Source of the DNA: Lachnospiraceae bacterium | GTDB lineage: Bacteria > Bacillota > Clostridia > Lachnospirales > Lachnospiraceae | DNA: 40,510 bases | NCBI GenBank assembly: GCA_024698555.1 | Contig: JAILRI010000046.1 | Coordinates: 1-40,510 of the forward strand | Direction of reading: 5' to 3' | Shown: one piece after another, positions 1 to 7,434 of the stretch | How the letters are laid out: each line of letters starts with the position of its first letter | Numbering within the stretch: position 1 is the stretch's first letter | The notes under the pieces: generated by a model | Seen by the model: only the letters and a program-made list of their open reading frames with translations | Told to the model about the DNA's origin: nothing | Databases searched by the model: none | Made by a program: the position numbers and the translations under genes

Positions 1-383
1 CCAGCCAGAAGGTTCCCATCAGATTTGGAGAAACGATCCTCAGCTATGCTTCAAGCGATTCACTGGATGTGAAGAGTCTGACATTTATTCCGCTGGCTAT
101 TGCCGGCTGGATGCGTTATCTGCTCGGCGTGGATGATGAAGGTCTCCCGTTTGAATGCAGTCCCGATCCGATGCTTGATGAGCTGCAGGGGATGCTTAAG
201 GGCGTGAGCCTGGGGGATCCCGCTTCTGCAACGGATGAAAGATTAGCTCCTGTTCTTTCCAACAGAACCCTGTTTGCAAATGATCTTTGTGAGATAGGGA
301 TCGCTCCGAAGATCTGCGGAATGCTCAGGGAAATGCTCACCGGACCCGGCGCGGTAAAGGCTGTTCTTAAGAAATACGTATAA
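1..383 (+). CDS. uxuB: Mannitol dehydrogenase / D-mannonate oxidoreductase (fructuronate reductase) family, C-terminal part, truncated at window start
   Basis: Open frame from base 3 reads SQKVPIRFGETILSYASSDSLDVKSLTFIPLAIAGWMRYLLGVDD..., typical of the C-terminal domain of long-chain mannitol dehydrogenases; stop at 381-383. The ORF track starts it at an internal GTG (69). Confidence 0.75.
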   Translation, partial: SQKVPIRFGETILSYASSDSLDVKSLTFIPLAIAGWMRYLLGVDDEGLPFECSPDPMLDELQGMLKGVSLGDPASATDERLAPVLSNRTLFANDLCEIGIAPKICGMLREMLTGPGAVKAVLKKYV

Positions 384-398
384 ATCTGAGTGGTTAAG

Positions 399-424
399 AA
401 AACTACATTATATAGTTTTTTTTA
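399..424 (+). terminator. Rho-independent terminator after the uxuB-like gene
   Basis: aaaacta (399-405) / tagtttt (413-419) inverted repeat running into a T-run, 16 nt after the stop. Confidence 0.6.
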
Positions 425-445
425 CAATATATATTTCAATATATG

Positions 446-474
446 TTGCATTATAAAAAAACTTGTGATATGAT
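446..474 (+). promoter_or_regulatory. Sigma-A-type promoter for the degV gene
   Basis: TTGCAT (446-451), 17-nt spacer, TATGAT (469-474), with TG upstream of the -10. Confidence 0.55.
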
Positions 475-505
475 AGGTCAAGATTTACACGAAAGGTGAT
501 TGTTC

Positions 506-1378
506 ATGTTCAAGATTATTACGGATAACGGTTCGGATCTTCCCAGGAGTTATCTTGAGGAAAACGGCATTGATTGCCTGTATCTGAGCACTATCCTTGA
601 TGGTAAGGTAATTGCCGGACCGGGAATCGATCTTAATGCCAGGGATTTTTACCGCCTGCTTTCGGAAGGGGCAAAGCCCTCGACCTCTCAGATCAATCCA
701 TCCGACGCGAAAGATTATTTTGCCAGACACATAGAAGACAGCGACGAGTTTTTATATATTGGGCTTTCGTCCGGGCTGTCGGGAACGGTTTCCAGCATGA
801 CTAACGGAGTTGCGGAGGTGCTGGAGGCTCATCCGAATAAGAAGATAGAGATAGTTGACTCTTTGGCAGCCTCCATAGGACAGGGCATCATGGTCACACA
901 TGCCGTCCGCATGAGAAATGAAGGCAGGTCACTTACCGAGACTGCAGAGTGGCTGCGTAAGAATGCACTTGGTTTCAACACTATTTTTACTGTAGATAAT
1001 CTGTTTGACCTCTGGAGAGGCGGGAGACTTTCAAAGGGGAGCGCCGTTCTGGGAACCCTGATAGCAGTTAAGCCCTTCATGATAGTTGATGATGAAGGTA
1101 AGCTCGTAGTAGAAAAGAAGCTGCGGGGACGCAAGAAGGCTCTTGCTTATATGGTTGACTATATGGAAGAGCGTTTGGGCTCGAAAAAAGATATGAATGA
1201 CGTGATAGGAATCTGTCACGGAGATTGCGAGGAAGACGCGAAGTACCTTGAACAGCTGGTAACAGAACGCCTTGGATTTATCAGGTTCCTCGTAAGCAAT
1301 GTCGGTCCCATGATCGGAACTCATACAGGAGCAAGTCTTGTAGTACTTGGTTTCCTGGGTGATAATCGTAAGGGCTGA
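506..1378 (+). CDS. DegV family protein (fatty-acid-binding fold)
   Basis: MFKIITDNGSDLPRSYLEENGIDCLYLSTILDG... with SSGLSGT and a C-terminal GPMIGTHTGASLVVLGF motif typical of DegV proteins; ATG at 506 preferred over the track start at 500. Confidence 0.9.
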   Translation: MFKIITDNGSDLPRSYLEENGIDCLYLSTILDGKVIAGPGIDLNARDFYRLLSEGAKPSTSQINPSDAKDYFARHIEDSDEFLYIGLSSGLSGTVSSMTNGVAEVLEAHPNKKIEIVDSLAASIGQGIMVTHAVRMRNEGRSLTETAEWLRKNALGFNTIFTVDNLFDLWRGGRLSKGSAVLGTLIAVKPFMIVDDEGKLVVEKKLRGRKKALAYMVDYMEERLGSKKDMNDVIGICHGDCEEDAKYLEQLVTERLGFIRFLVSNVGPMIGTHTGASLVVLGFLGDNRKG

Positions 1379-1416
1379 CCTGATCTTGCCGGCAAGAAGT
1401 ATACATACACACTCAC

Positions 1417-1462
1417 AAAGGAAAGAAGCCGATGAATATTTATTTGTCGGCTTCTTTCCTTT
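1417..1462. terminator. Long perfect hairpin between convergent genes, probable terminator
   Basis: aaaggaaagaagccga (1417-1432) / tcggcttctttccttt (1447-1462): 16-bp perfect stem, 14-nt loop; no long T-run follows. Confidence 0.6.
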
Positions 1463-1463
1463 G

Positions 1464-1627
1464 CTAGTACATCGATTCTTAAATAACTGGACCGAATGCT
1501 TGACGGCTTTAGCGATAGCACACGCCTAAAAGCCTCGCCGTAGCCCGCTACGTCTGCGTTTTCAGACATGTACTCTCGGGCAAGCATTCGGCGCATTAGT
1601 CCAGTTATTTCGCGATCGATGTACTAG
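1464..1627. repeat. Palindromic intergenic repeat element, copy 1 (complete)
   Basis: Perfect 13-bp terminal inverted repeats ctagtacatcgat (1464-1476) / atcgatgtactag (1615-1627), plus nested inverted repeats aaataactgga/tccagttattt and ccgaatgcttg/caagcattcgg; near-identical second copy at 40370. Confidence 0.9.
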
Positions 1628-1638
1628 TTTTTATGTAG

Positions 1639-2427
1639 TTACATAAGGTTTTTCTTTATTTTTTCTTCGGCGTCCGCTTTTTCAAAGAAATCATCCACCG
1701 CTGTGATGATCTCAGCCGGCTTCATGGTTTTTAACAGATATCCTTCGGGCTTTAAAGCCAGGACCTCCATAATGCTTTCCCTGTCATTTTTGCCGGTAAG
1801 GAAGATCACGGGAATATCCGAAAAATCGTTTTCTGTCCGGATCATTTCCAGCACCTGTTTTCCGTTGACTACCGGCATTTCGTAATCGAGGAGTACCAGA
1901 TCGGGTCTGTCCATGCTCATGTATTTGATGGCCATGGCTCCTGAATTGGCCAGGACTACATGGTATTTGTCGCCGAGCCAGGCCTTGACATTACGGAGCA
2001 TGGCACCGGAATCGTCTACGACCAGGATCTTTTTTTTGCTCTTTTTCCCGTGCTGCTGTATATAATCCAGGATCTGAGAGGAGGCTTCACGCACATTGAC
2101 CGGACGGCGAAATGTTTCTGTGACTGCGGTATCAGGGATAACGCGAAAAACATCATCGATGTCAATATCTCCCTGAATGATAAAGAAGGGGATATCGTCA
2201 TCTACTGCTTTATCCTTAATGAAGACCAGAGCGTCTCTCCAGGCGGAAATATCACCGTCAGCAAACAGAATAACGGCGTCGGCTTGCGGATCGGCATGCC
2301 CGAGTGTTTTTAGATCCGCTTTCAGAGAAATAAGCTCCGCGCCTTCTGATGTAAGGTATTTTTCTACACTTTTAAGCAGGAATCCCTGATTGATGTATAC
2401 TGAGATTATTTTGAGTGATCCATCCAT
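1639..2427 (-). CDS. Response regulator: degenerate N-terminal receiver plus canonical C-terminal receiver, no output domain
   Basis: C-terminal half KKKILVVDDSGAMLRNVKAWL...DLVLLDYEMPVVNGKQVLEMIR...DIPVIFLTGKND is a REC domain. Start at MDGSLKIISVY preferred over the upstream track start. Confidence 0.8.
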   Translation of the reverse strand: MDGSLKIISVYINQGFLLKSVEKYLTSEGAELISLKADLKTLGHADPQADAVILFADGDISAWRDALVFIKDKAVDDDIPFFIIQGDIDIDDVFRVIPDTAVTETFRRPVNVREASSQILDYIQQHGKKSKKKILVVDDSGAMLRNVKAWLGDKYHVVLANSGAMAIKYMSMDRPDLVLLDYEMPVVNGKQVLEMIRTENDFSDIPVIFLTGKNDRESIMEVLALKPEGYLLKTMKPAEIITAVDDFFEKADAEEKIKKNLM

Positions 2428-2542
2428 TGGCAGATGCCACCTTTCTTTCTGGTGATCGTTCGTCCACCTGCCCCGCATCTGCAAAAAACAGGAAAGCTCT
2501 TTATCCGGCAGGAGGGTGAATGATTATCTTGGTCTGATTATA

Positions 2543-5500
2543 TCAAAGTGTCTTCAGTTTCGCAACAATATCATCGCATAGACGCAGGATATCTTCCATG
2601 GCTACATCAGCGACGAGCGCGTCAAGATCTTCTACGGATCCTTCAATACTTTCAGGCACGCGGCAACTTTCAAGCTCTTTCAGGGCGTCATCAGCCATGT
2701 CCAGGTCGAAGTTTTCAACCGCGTCCTTTAAGGTGGTAACGATCATGATCAGCTCATCGGTATCAGCGTCTCTTTTATCTGCTGTGTCATGCCGGGCAAA
2801 TGGTTCCAAAACAGGCTTAAGAGCCCTGAAATGCCTTAGTACTTCGGGAACTTTTATGTTCAGGGCTTCTAGGTCTTCCTTATTGCCCAGGTGTTCAAGC
2901 TCGTAAAAATCTTCGGACAGGCTCAGCGCTCCGATCATTCGGGAAGTGTTCTTGAGGGCATGTACCTCTATCGTGACATCATGCAGCATTTGATCGGCAA
3001 GACATTTTTCTATTTTTGTACTCTTTTTATCGATCAGTTTATAGTAATCGCCGAGTAATGACAGATACAGTTCCGCAGTTCCGCAGCTTTCCACTCCTGA
3101 AGCTGTATCAATCCCATGCCTGGCGAGCTCTTCAAATGCCGCTGTTGATGAATCGTCCGGCAGAAGCTTAGTGACGCTGCCGGATACGTCCGGCTCCGTG
3201 ACATGTTCGGAAGCTGCAGATATCAGATCGGGTGAAAGCCATTTTTTAATGCATCTGCAGATTTCTTTCATCTGGATTGGCTTGGATACAAAATCCGTAA
3301 AGCCGCTGTTTTTGAACAATTCTCTGGCTTCGGCGGTTGCGTTTGCCGAAAGCGCGATGATGGGAAGCTTATCAAACTTTTCAACGCCGGCTGAACGAAG
3401 AGAAGCAGTTGCTTCTATTCCATCCATAACAGGCATCATATGATCCATAAATACCAGATCATAATCATGTGAATGGATAAGCTCCAGAGCTTCTTTGCCG
3501 TTATGCGCGTATTCAAGCTGCATCTTTAAGGGAGCAAGCAGTCCGGATGCGACTTTCAGGTTCATTTCGTTGTCGTCGACGACCAGTATGTGAGCTGAAG
3601 GAGCTTCGAACAGATAATCGGCGTCAGCGGCTGCGGCTGTGACCCGTTCATGGTTTATAGCCTGGCAGAAGTTGATCGAATACAACGGTTTGTTTACGAT
3701 GGTTGCGTGGAGCTCTGACAGATTTTGAAGCATCGGATTATGGAGTACACATATATTTGTACCCCATTTGTCAAGGTGTTCCCGGATGTCCGGTGTGATC
3801 AGTTCATATGAATCCGTAAACAGAAACGCCGGCGGTTCTGCTTTATCAAGCTCTCTGTTATCGCAGCCGTCCCCATGTTTGCTTTCTTCCAGCACGTCAT
3901 GGTGCCTGAAACCATAGACTGAAGCCAGATTTTCAAATTCGTTTTTTATAAGCTCATTTTCAAACATGCCGCACAGCAGAGCCTGCCTGTCCTCAGATTT
4001 GATCCGGGCCGCGGGAGTGGAATTGATGACTTTTTGCTCAAGCTCGAAGCTGAAAGTACTCCCTTCTCCATATATGCTGTTTACTCCGATGGTACCTCCC
4101 ATGAGCTCTACAAGTCGTTTACAGATGGACAGCCCCAGACCTGTTCCCTCCTTGTCACGGTTTTTCCTGGTATCAACCTGTGAAAAGGCACCGAAGAGCT
4201 TGTCAAGATCCTCTTCTTTAATTCCCTGGCCGGTGTCTTTTATATCGACAATGAGTTTTATATGATCGGTATCCGTCTGTTCGGTTTTTATGGAAAGCCG
4301 CACATATCCTGAATCGGTAAATTTAACGGCGTTATTCATTATGTTGATGATGATCTGCCGGATACGTTTGTCGTCGCCGTAAAGACGGGAGGGGAGCATA
4401 GGGTCTATATCGTAAAGCAGTTCTATGGGCTTGCTTCCGATACGGTTTAGGAAGATCATTGACAGATCGTTGAGCATTGAGGACAGTTCGTATTCACCTT
4501 CAACTATCTCCAGTTTTCCTGCTTCGATCTTTGAAAAATCAAGGATATCATTGATGATCGAGAGCAGCGCGTCGCCTGAATTTTTGATATTCATCAGGTA
4601 TTCGTTGTCTCTTTCGGGCAGGTTTTCACGAAGCAGGATGTCTGTCATGCCTACTATGGCATTCATGGGAGTTCTGATCTCATGGGACATATTCGACATA
4701 AAGGCTGATTTGGCCTGATTGGCGGCTTCGGCCTGTTCCTTGGCTTTCTCCAGCTCATAGACCATAGCGCGCTGTTCGGTAATATCCGAAAGGAGCATGG
4801 CATAGCCTTCGATCCTTTTATTCCGGGTAACCGGAGTGATGAGCCGGTTGTAGTAACGACCGTCTATTTCGACCAGACACATTTCCAGACTGTTGTCGGT
4901 GCTCTCTTCGCTGTTGTATACGCTTTCACGGCTTTCCAGAAAATTGCCCAGTTTACCTATTAAGCCGCGTTCATGCCATCTTTTTGCGCGCTTCTCGGAT
5001 TCGGCGGGCTCGGTTTTGCCTGGAGCAGCCAAAGCTCCCGGTTCATCTGTGTCCCCGGCGTTGACCGGTGTTTCGGTAACATGAGGCTTTTGGCGGTGGA
5101 CGGGATCGATCTCGCAGCCCATTTGAAAAATGTCACGTATCTTGCCGGGAAGGGGCGCCATTTCCGGGAGCTTTGCCAGCTCGGGGAATACCGTTTTCGC
5201 GCAGGAATTGGCATCACGGTAGGCATAATCCGGATCAGCGATGATAAGTACTCCGGGCATGTTTTCCACAAACCAGGACTTGCCGCTTTCGATGACACTG
5301 AAAAAACTACCGTTGATAACTCCTATGATGATGGACAGGAGCGCCATGGAAGAAAGAATGGGAACATAATCATAGTTGGTATCGATGTTCATCCATATCA
5401 TAAGCGCGGAAACAATGATAAATTCTGCTCCGGCAAGCTTGGCGAGGTTATTTCTTACATTACCCTTCGGAGCCTTGAACATTTTATACAGGGTATAGGC

Positions 5501-6004
5501 AAGGAGGATCGTAAGCACGGTACAGATAAATATATACCTTGACTGCTGAAGCATGGAATTGGTGATCTCCATTTTTGAAAAGGCGATGGGATCCGTACCG
5601 TCCGGTCTTCTGGGAATTTCACGTTGTTCAAGGTTCATATTGTTAAATACGAGCTCCTGGCGTTTCCCCGACCATAAAAATGTGAGGATCGTAAGATCAA
5701 GAGCCAGCCACGGAAAGATGATCAGCTTGCTCCACTTTAGCTGGAGGAAACGCATGACGAACATTGCGAAAAAAAGATAAAAGACAGTGGCTCCGAAATA
5801 TTCCATTTTGTAGGCCATGGTAGCCGCGCCTTTTTCTGCGGATACTACTACCAGAACATAAGCACTGTTCATGATCAGACACCCCATGGTCGAGATCAGC
5901 AGCTGCACGGACATACGGGAATGAACCTTGCCGATCAGCCAGAATACTCCCACAGTCGGGATCAGGATGCCGATAGTTTGCAGAAAATAGAGTAATATAT
6001 GCAT
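2543..6004 (-). CDS. Membrane-bound hybrid sensor histidine kinase (7TM, HisKA, HATPase, REC, Hpt)
   Basis: N-terminal hydrophobic helices; SNMSHEIRTPMNAIVGMTD (H-box); DTGQGIKEEDLDKLFGAFSQ...GTGLGLSICKRLVELMGG (ATPase); HILVVDDNEMNLKVASGLL...DLVFMDHMMPVMDGIEA (REC); EVHALKNTSRMIGALSLSEDFYELE (Hpt). Confidence 0.93.
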   Translation of the reverse strand: MHILLYFLQTIGILIPTVGVFWLIGKVHSRMSVQLLISTMGCLIMNSAYVLVVVSAEKGAATMAYKMEYFGATVFYLFFAMFVMRFLQLKWSKLIIFPWLALDLTILTFLWSGKRQELVFNNMNLEQREIPRRPDGTDPIAFSKMEITNSMLQQSRYIFICTVLTILLAYTLYKMFKAPKGNVRNNLAKLAGAEFIIVSALMIWMNIDTNYDYVPILSSMALLSIIIGVINGSFFSVIESGKSWFVENMPGVLIIADPDYAYRDANSCAKTVFPELAKLPEMAPLPGKIRDIFQMGCEIDPVHRQKPHVTETPVNAGDTDEPGALAAPGKTEPAESEKRAKRWHERGLIGKLGNFLESRESVYNSEESTDNSLEMCLVEIDGRYYNRLITPVTRNKRIEGYAMLLSDITEQRAMVYELEKAKEQAEAANQAKSAFMSNMSHEIRTPMNAIVGMTDILLRENLPERDNEYLMNIKNSGDALLSIINDILDFSKIEAGKLEIVEGEYELSSMLNDLSMIFLNRIGSKPIELLYDIDPMLPSRLYGDDKRIRQIIINIMNNAVKFTDSGYVRLSIKTEQTDTDHIKLIVDIKDTGQGIKEEDLDKLFGAFSQVDTRKNRDKEGTGLGLSICKRLVELMGGTIGVNSIYGEGSTFSFELEQKVINSTPAARIKSEDRQALLCGMFENELIKNEFENLASVYGFRHHDVLEESKHGDGCDNRELDKAEPPAFLFTDSYELITPDIREHLDKWGTNICVLHNPMLQNLSELHATIVNKPLYSINFCQAINHERVTAAAADADYLFEAPSAHILVVDDNEMNLKVASGLLAPLKMQLEYAHNGKEALELIHSHDYDLVFMDHMMPVMDGIEATASLRSAGVEKFDKLPIIALSANATAEARELFKNSGFTDFVSKPIQMKEICRCIKKWLSPDLISAASEHVTEPDVSGSVTKLLPDDSSTAAFEELARHGIDTASGVESCGTAELYLSLLGDYYKLIDKKSTKIEKCLADQMLHDVTIEVHALKNTSRMIGALSLSEDFYELEHLGNKEDLEALNIKVPEVLRHFRALKPVLEPFARHDTADKRDADTDELIMIVTTLKDAVENFDLDMADDALKELESCRVPESIEGSVEDLDALVADVAMEDILRLCDDIVAKLKTL

Positions 6005-6109
6005 ATGTTAACCTCCTGGGTCTGTCAGAAAATGGGATCTTTGAGCTGCTGTTGGTAACGATTATACACTTATCTGGGGGATTCGTAAAGAATTGTATGA
6101 CAATTACTA

Positions 6110-6137
6110 TTGAAAATATACCGTAATGAGGTATAAT
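6110..6137 (+). promoter_or_regulatory. Promoter for the 6174 ORF
   Basis: TTGAAA (6110-6115), 16 nt, TATAAT (6132-6137). Confidence 0.5.
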
Positions 6138-6173
6138 TCATAGAGAGAAGAAGGTATCCGTGTCAATGAAAGC

Positions 6174-6686
6174 ATGGATCGGTTAAGCATAAAACATATA
6201 CTGAAATTTGAGGTAATGATGAATACAGCCGGTAATCCGAGTATACTGATCTGCGTGGATGAATACGCGGAGGGTGATATCAAGGGAAGGATATATGAAG
6301 CGTCGGTAGACGGACATTGTAAGTTTACCGGTGCACTGAGCCTGGTAAAAACGCTGGAAGCAATCCTTAACAGCGGGGACTATCCGAGATCGACCATGAA
6401 AGTCAGATCGTTCGGTAAGGAACAACAGGCAGGTAAAGCGACTAACGGCACCGGGGCAAAAACTGCCCGTCCGGAATCCGTATGGACTCATGCGGACGGC
6501 AGATGCGCTACTTTCAGTATGAGCATCATGTTCAGACAGAATGCCTCATGGCAGGGAACACTAAGATGGGTGGAGCATGACCGTGCGGAAGATTTCCGCA
6601 GTGTGCTGGAACTGCTGATGCTTTTGGACAGCGCGTTGAGCAGTAATGATGATAAAACGGAATTCCAGGCCGAGGATCACACCTGA
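6174..6686 (+). CDS. Hypothetical protein, 170 aa
   Basis: Open frame with upstream promoter; C-terminal region FSMSIMFRQNASWQGTLRWVEHDRAEDFRSVLELLMLLDSAL looks like a conserved domain. Confidence 0.75.
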   Translation: MDRLSIKHILKFEVMMNTAGNPSILICVDEYAEGDIKGRIYEASVDGHCKFTGALSLVKTLEAILNSGDYPRSTMKVRSFGKEQQAGKATNGTGAKTARPESVWTHADGRCATFSMSIMFRQNASWQGTLRWVEHDRAEDFRSVLELLMLLDSALSSNDDKTEFQAEDHT

Positions 6687-7300
6687 AACCAGTCAGGTTC
6701 AAGTATTTCCAGAGTACGAAGCCCGTTTGTGATCTCGGAGATATATTGTCCGAGAAAAGCGGCTTCTTCTCCAGAAAGGGCATATTCAAGGCTGACCAGC
6801 TGTCCGAAGGAGGAATTGATCATCCTGAAGCCTCTTTTTTCCGCTTCGTAGCGCAGCTTTCCGTAAGCGTCATAATCTACCGATACTGTCGCTCTGTTCA
6901 GCTTTCGCATGGTTATTATTTCTGCCGATTCGATAGCGGCTGTGGCCGCGTCACGGTAAGCCCGCGTAAGTCCTCCGGTACCGAGGAGTATTCCGCCAAA
7001 ATAGCGGGTCACAACCATACATACGTTATGGAGGCCCATATTTTTTATTGTCTCAAGAATGGGCATGCCTGCGGTTCTCGATGGTTCGCCGTCATCATTG
7101 GCGCGTTCGGCATAGTCGTCAAACCCGGCAACGAACGCGGAACAGTTGTGACGGGCATCCCAGTACTTCTTTTTCATTTCGTTAATAAAATCTACTGCTT
7201 CATCTTCGTTTTCCACGTGGTGAAGAGTACCTATGAAACGCGATTTTTTTTCCGTTATTTCACCTGAAGAGTCGGTGAGAACGGTCTTGTATTCTGTCAT
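6677..7300 (-). CDS. yigZ: YigZ / IMPACT family protein
   Basis: KKSRFIGTLHHVENEDEAVDFINEMKKKYWDARHNCSAFV...DDGEPSRTAGMPILETI...VVTRYFGGILLGTGGLTRAY are family hallmarks. Confidence 0.92.
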   Translation of the reverse strand: MTEYKTVLTDSSGEITEKKSRFIGTLHHVENEDEAVDFINEMKKKYWDARHNCSAFVAGFDDYAERANDDGEPSRTAGMPILETIKNMGLHNVCMVVTRYFGGILLGTGGLTRAYRDAATAAIESAEIITMRKLNRATVSVDYDAYGKLRYEAEKRGFRMINSSFGQLVSLEYALSGEEAAFLGQYISEITNGLRTLEILEPDWFQV

Positions 7301-7380
7301 ATGACCGATCCTTTCAAAAATACGCAGGAAAACATACTACACATGTAGAGAAGTTGTTTCTATATGTAACACTTTTTTAA

Positions 7381-7409
7381 TTGTAAAAATATGCGCTGTT
7401 TGTTATAAT
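7381..7409 (+). promoter_or_regulatory. Promoter for the PBP gene
   Basis: TTGTAA (7381-7386), 17 nt, TATAAT (7404-7409). Confidence 0.55.
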
Positions 7410-7434
7410 ATAACAGACTATGGAGGTTTTTTCA

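Noticed and set aside
1417-1462. The 16-bp-stem hairpin as part of the repeat element
   Set aside because: It abuts copy 1 but is absent next to copy 2, so it is treated as a separate terminator.
1464-1627. Palindromic element as an integron attC site or retron msr/msd
   Set aside because: No convincing attC R/L core boxes, no integrase or cassette array, and no reverse transcriptase gene nearby.
4973-5542. Long plus-strand ORF (189 aa) inside the kinase gene, and many similar antisense ORFs in the track
   Set aside because: Antisense to well-supported coding sequence, no RBS or recognisable domains; consistent with frame shadows.
7337-7348. CTACA-CA-TGTAG palindrome upstream of the PBP promoter as an operator
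   Set aside because: Short (5-bp arms), in AT-rich sequence, without a second copy or candidate regulator; not enough support.
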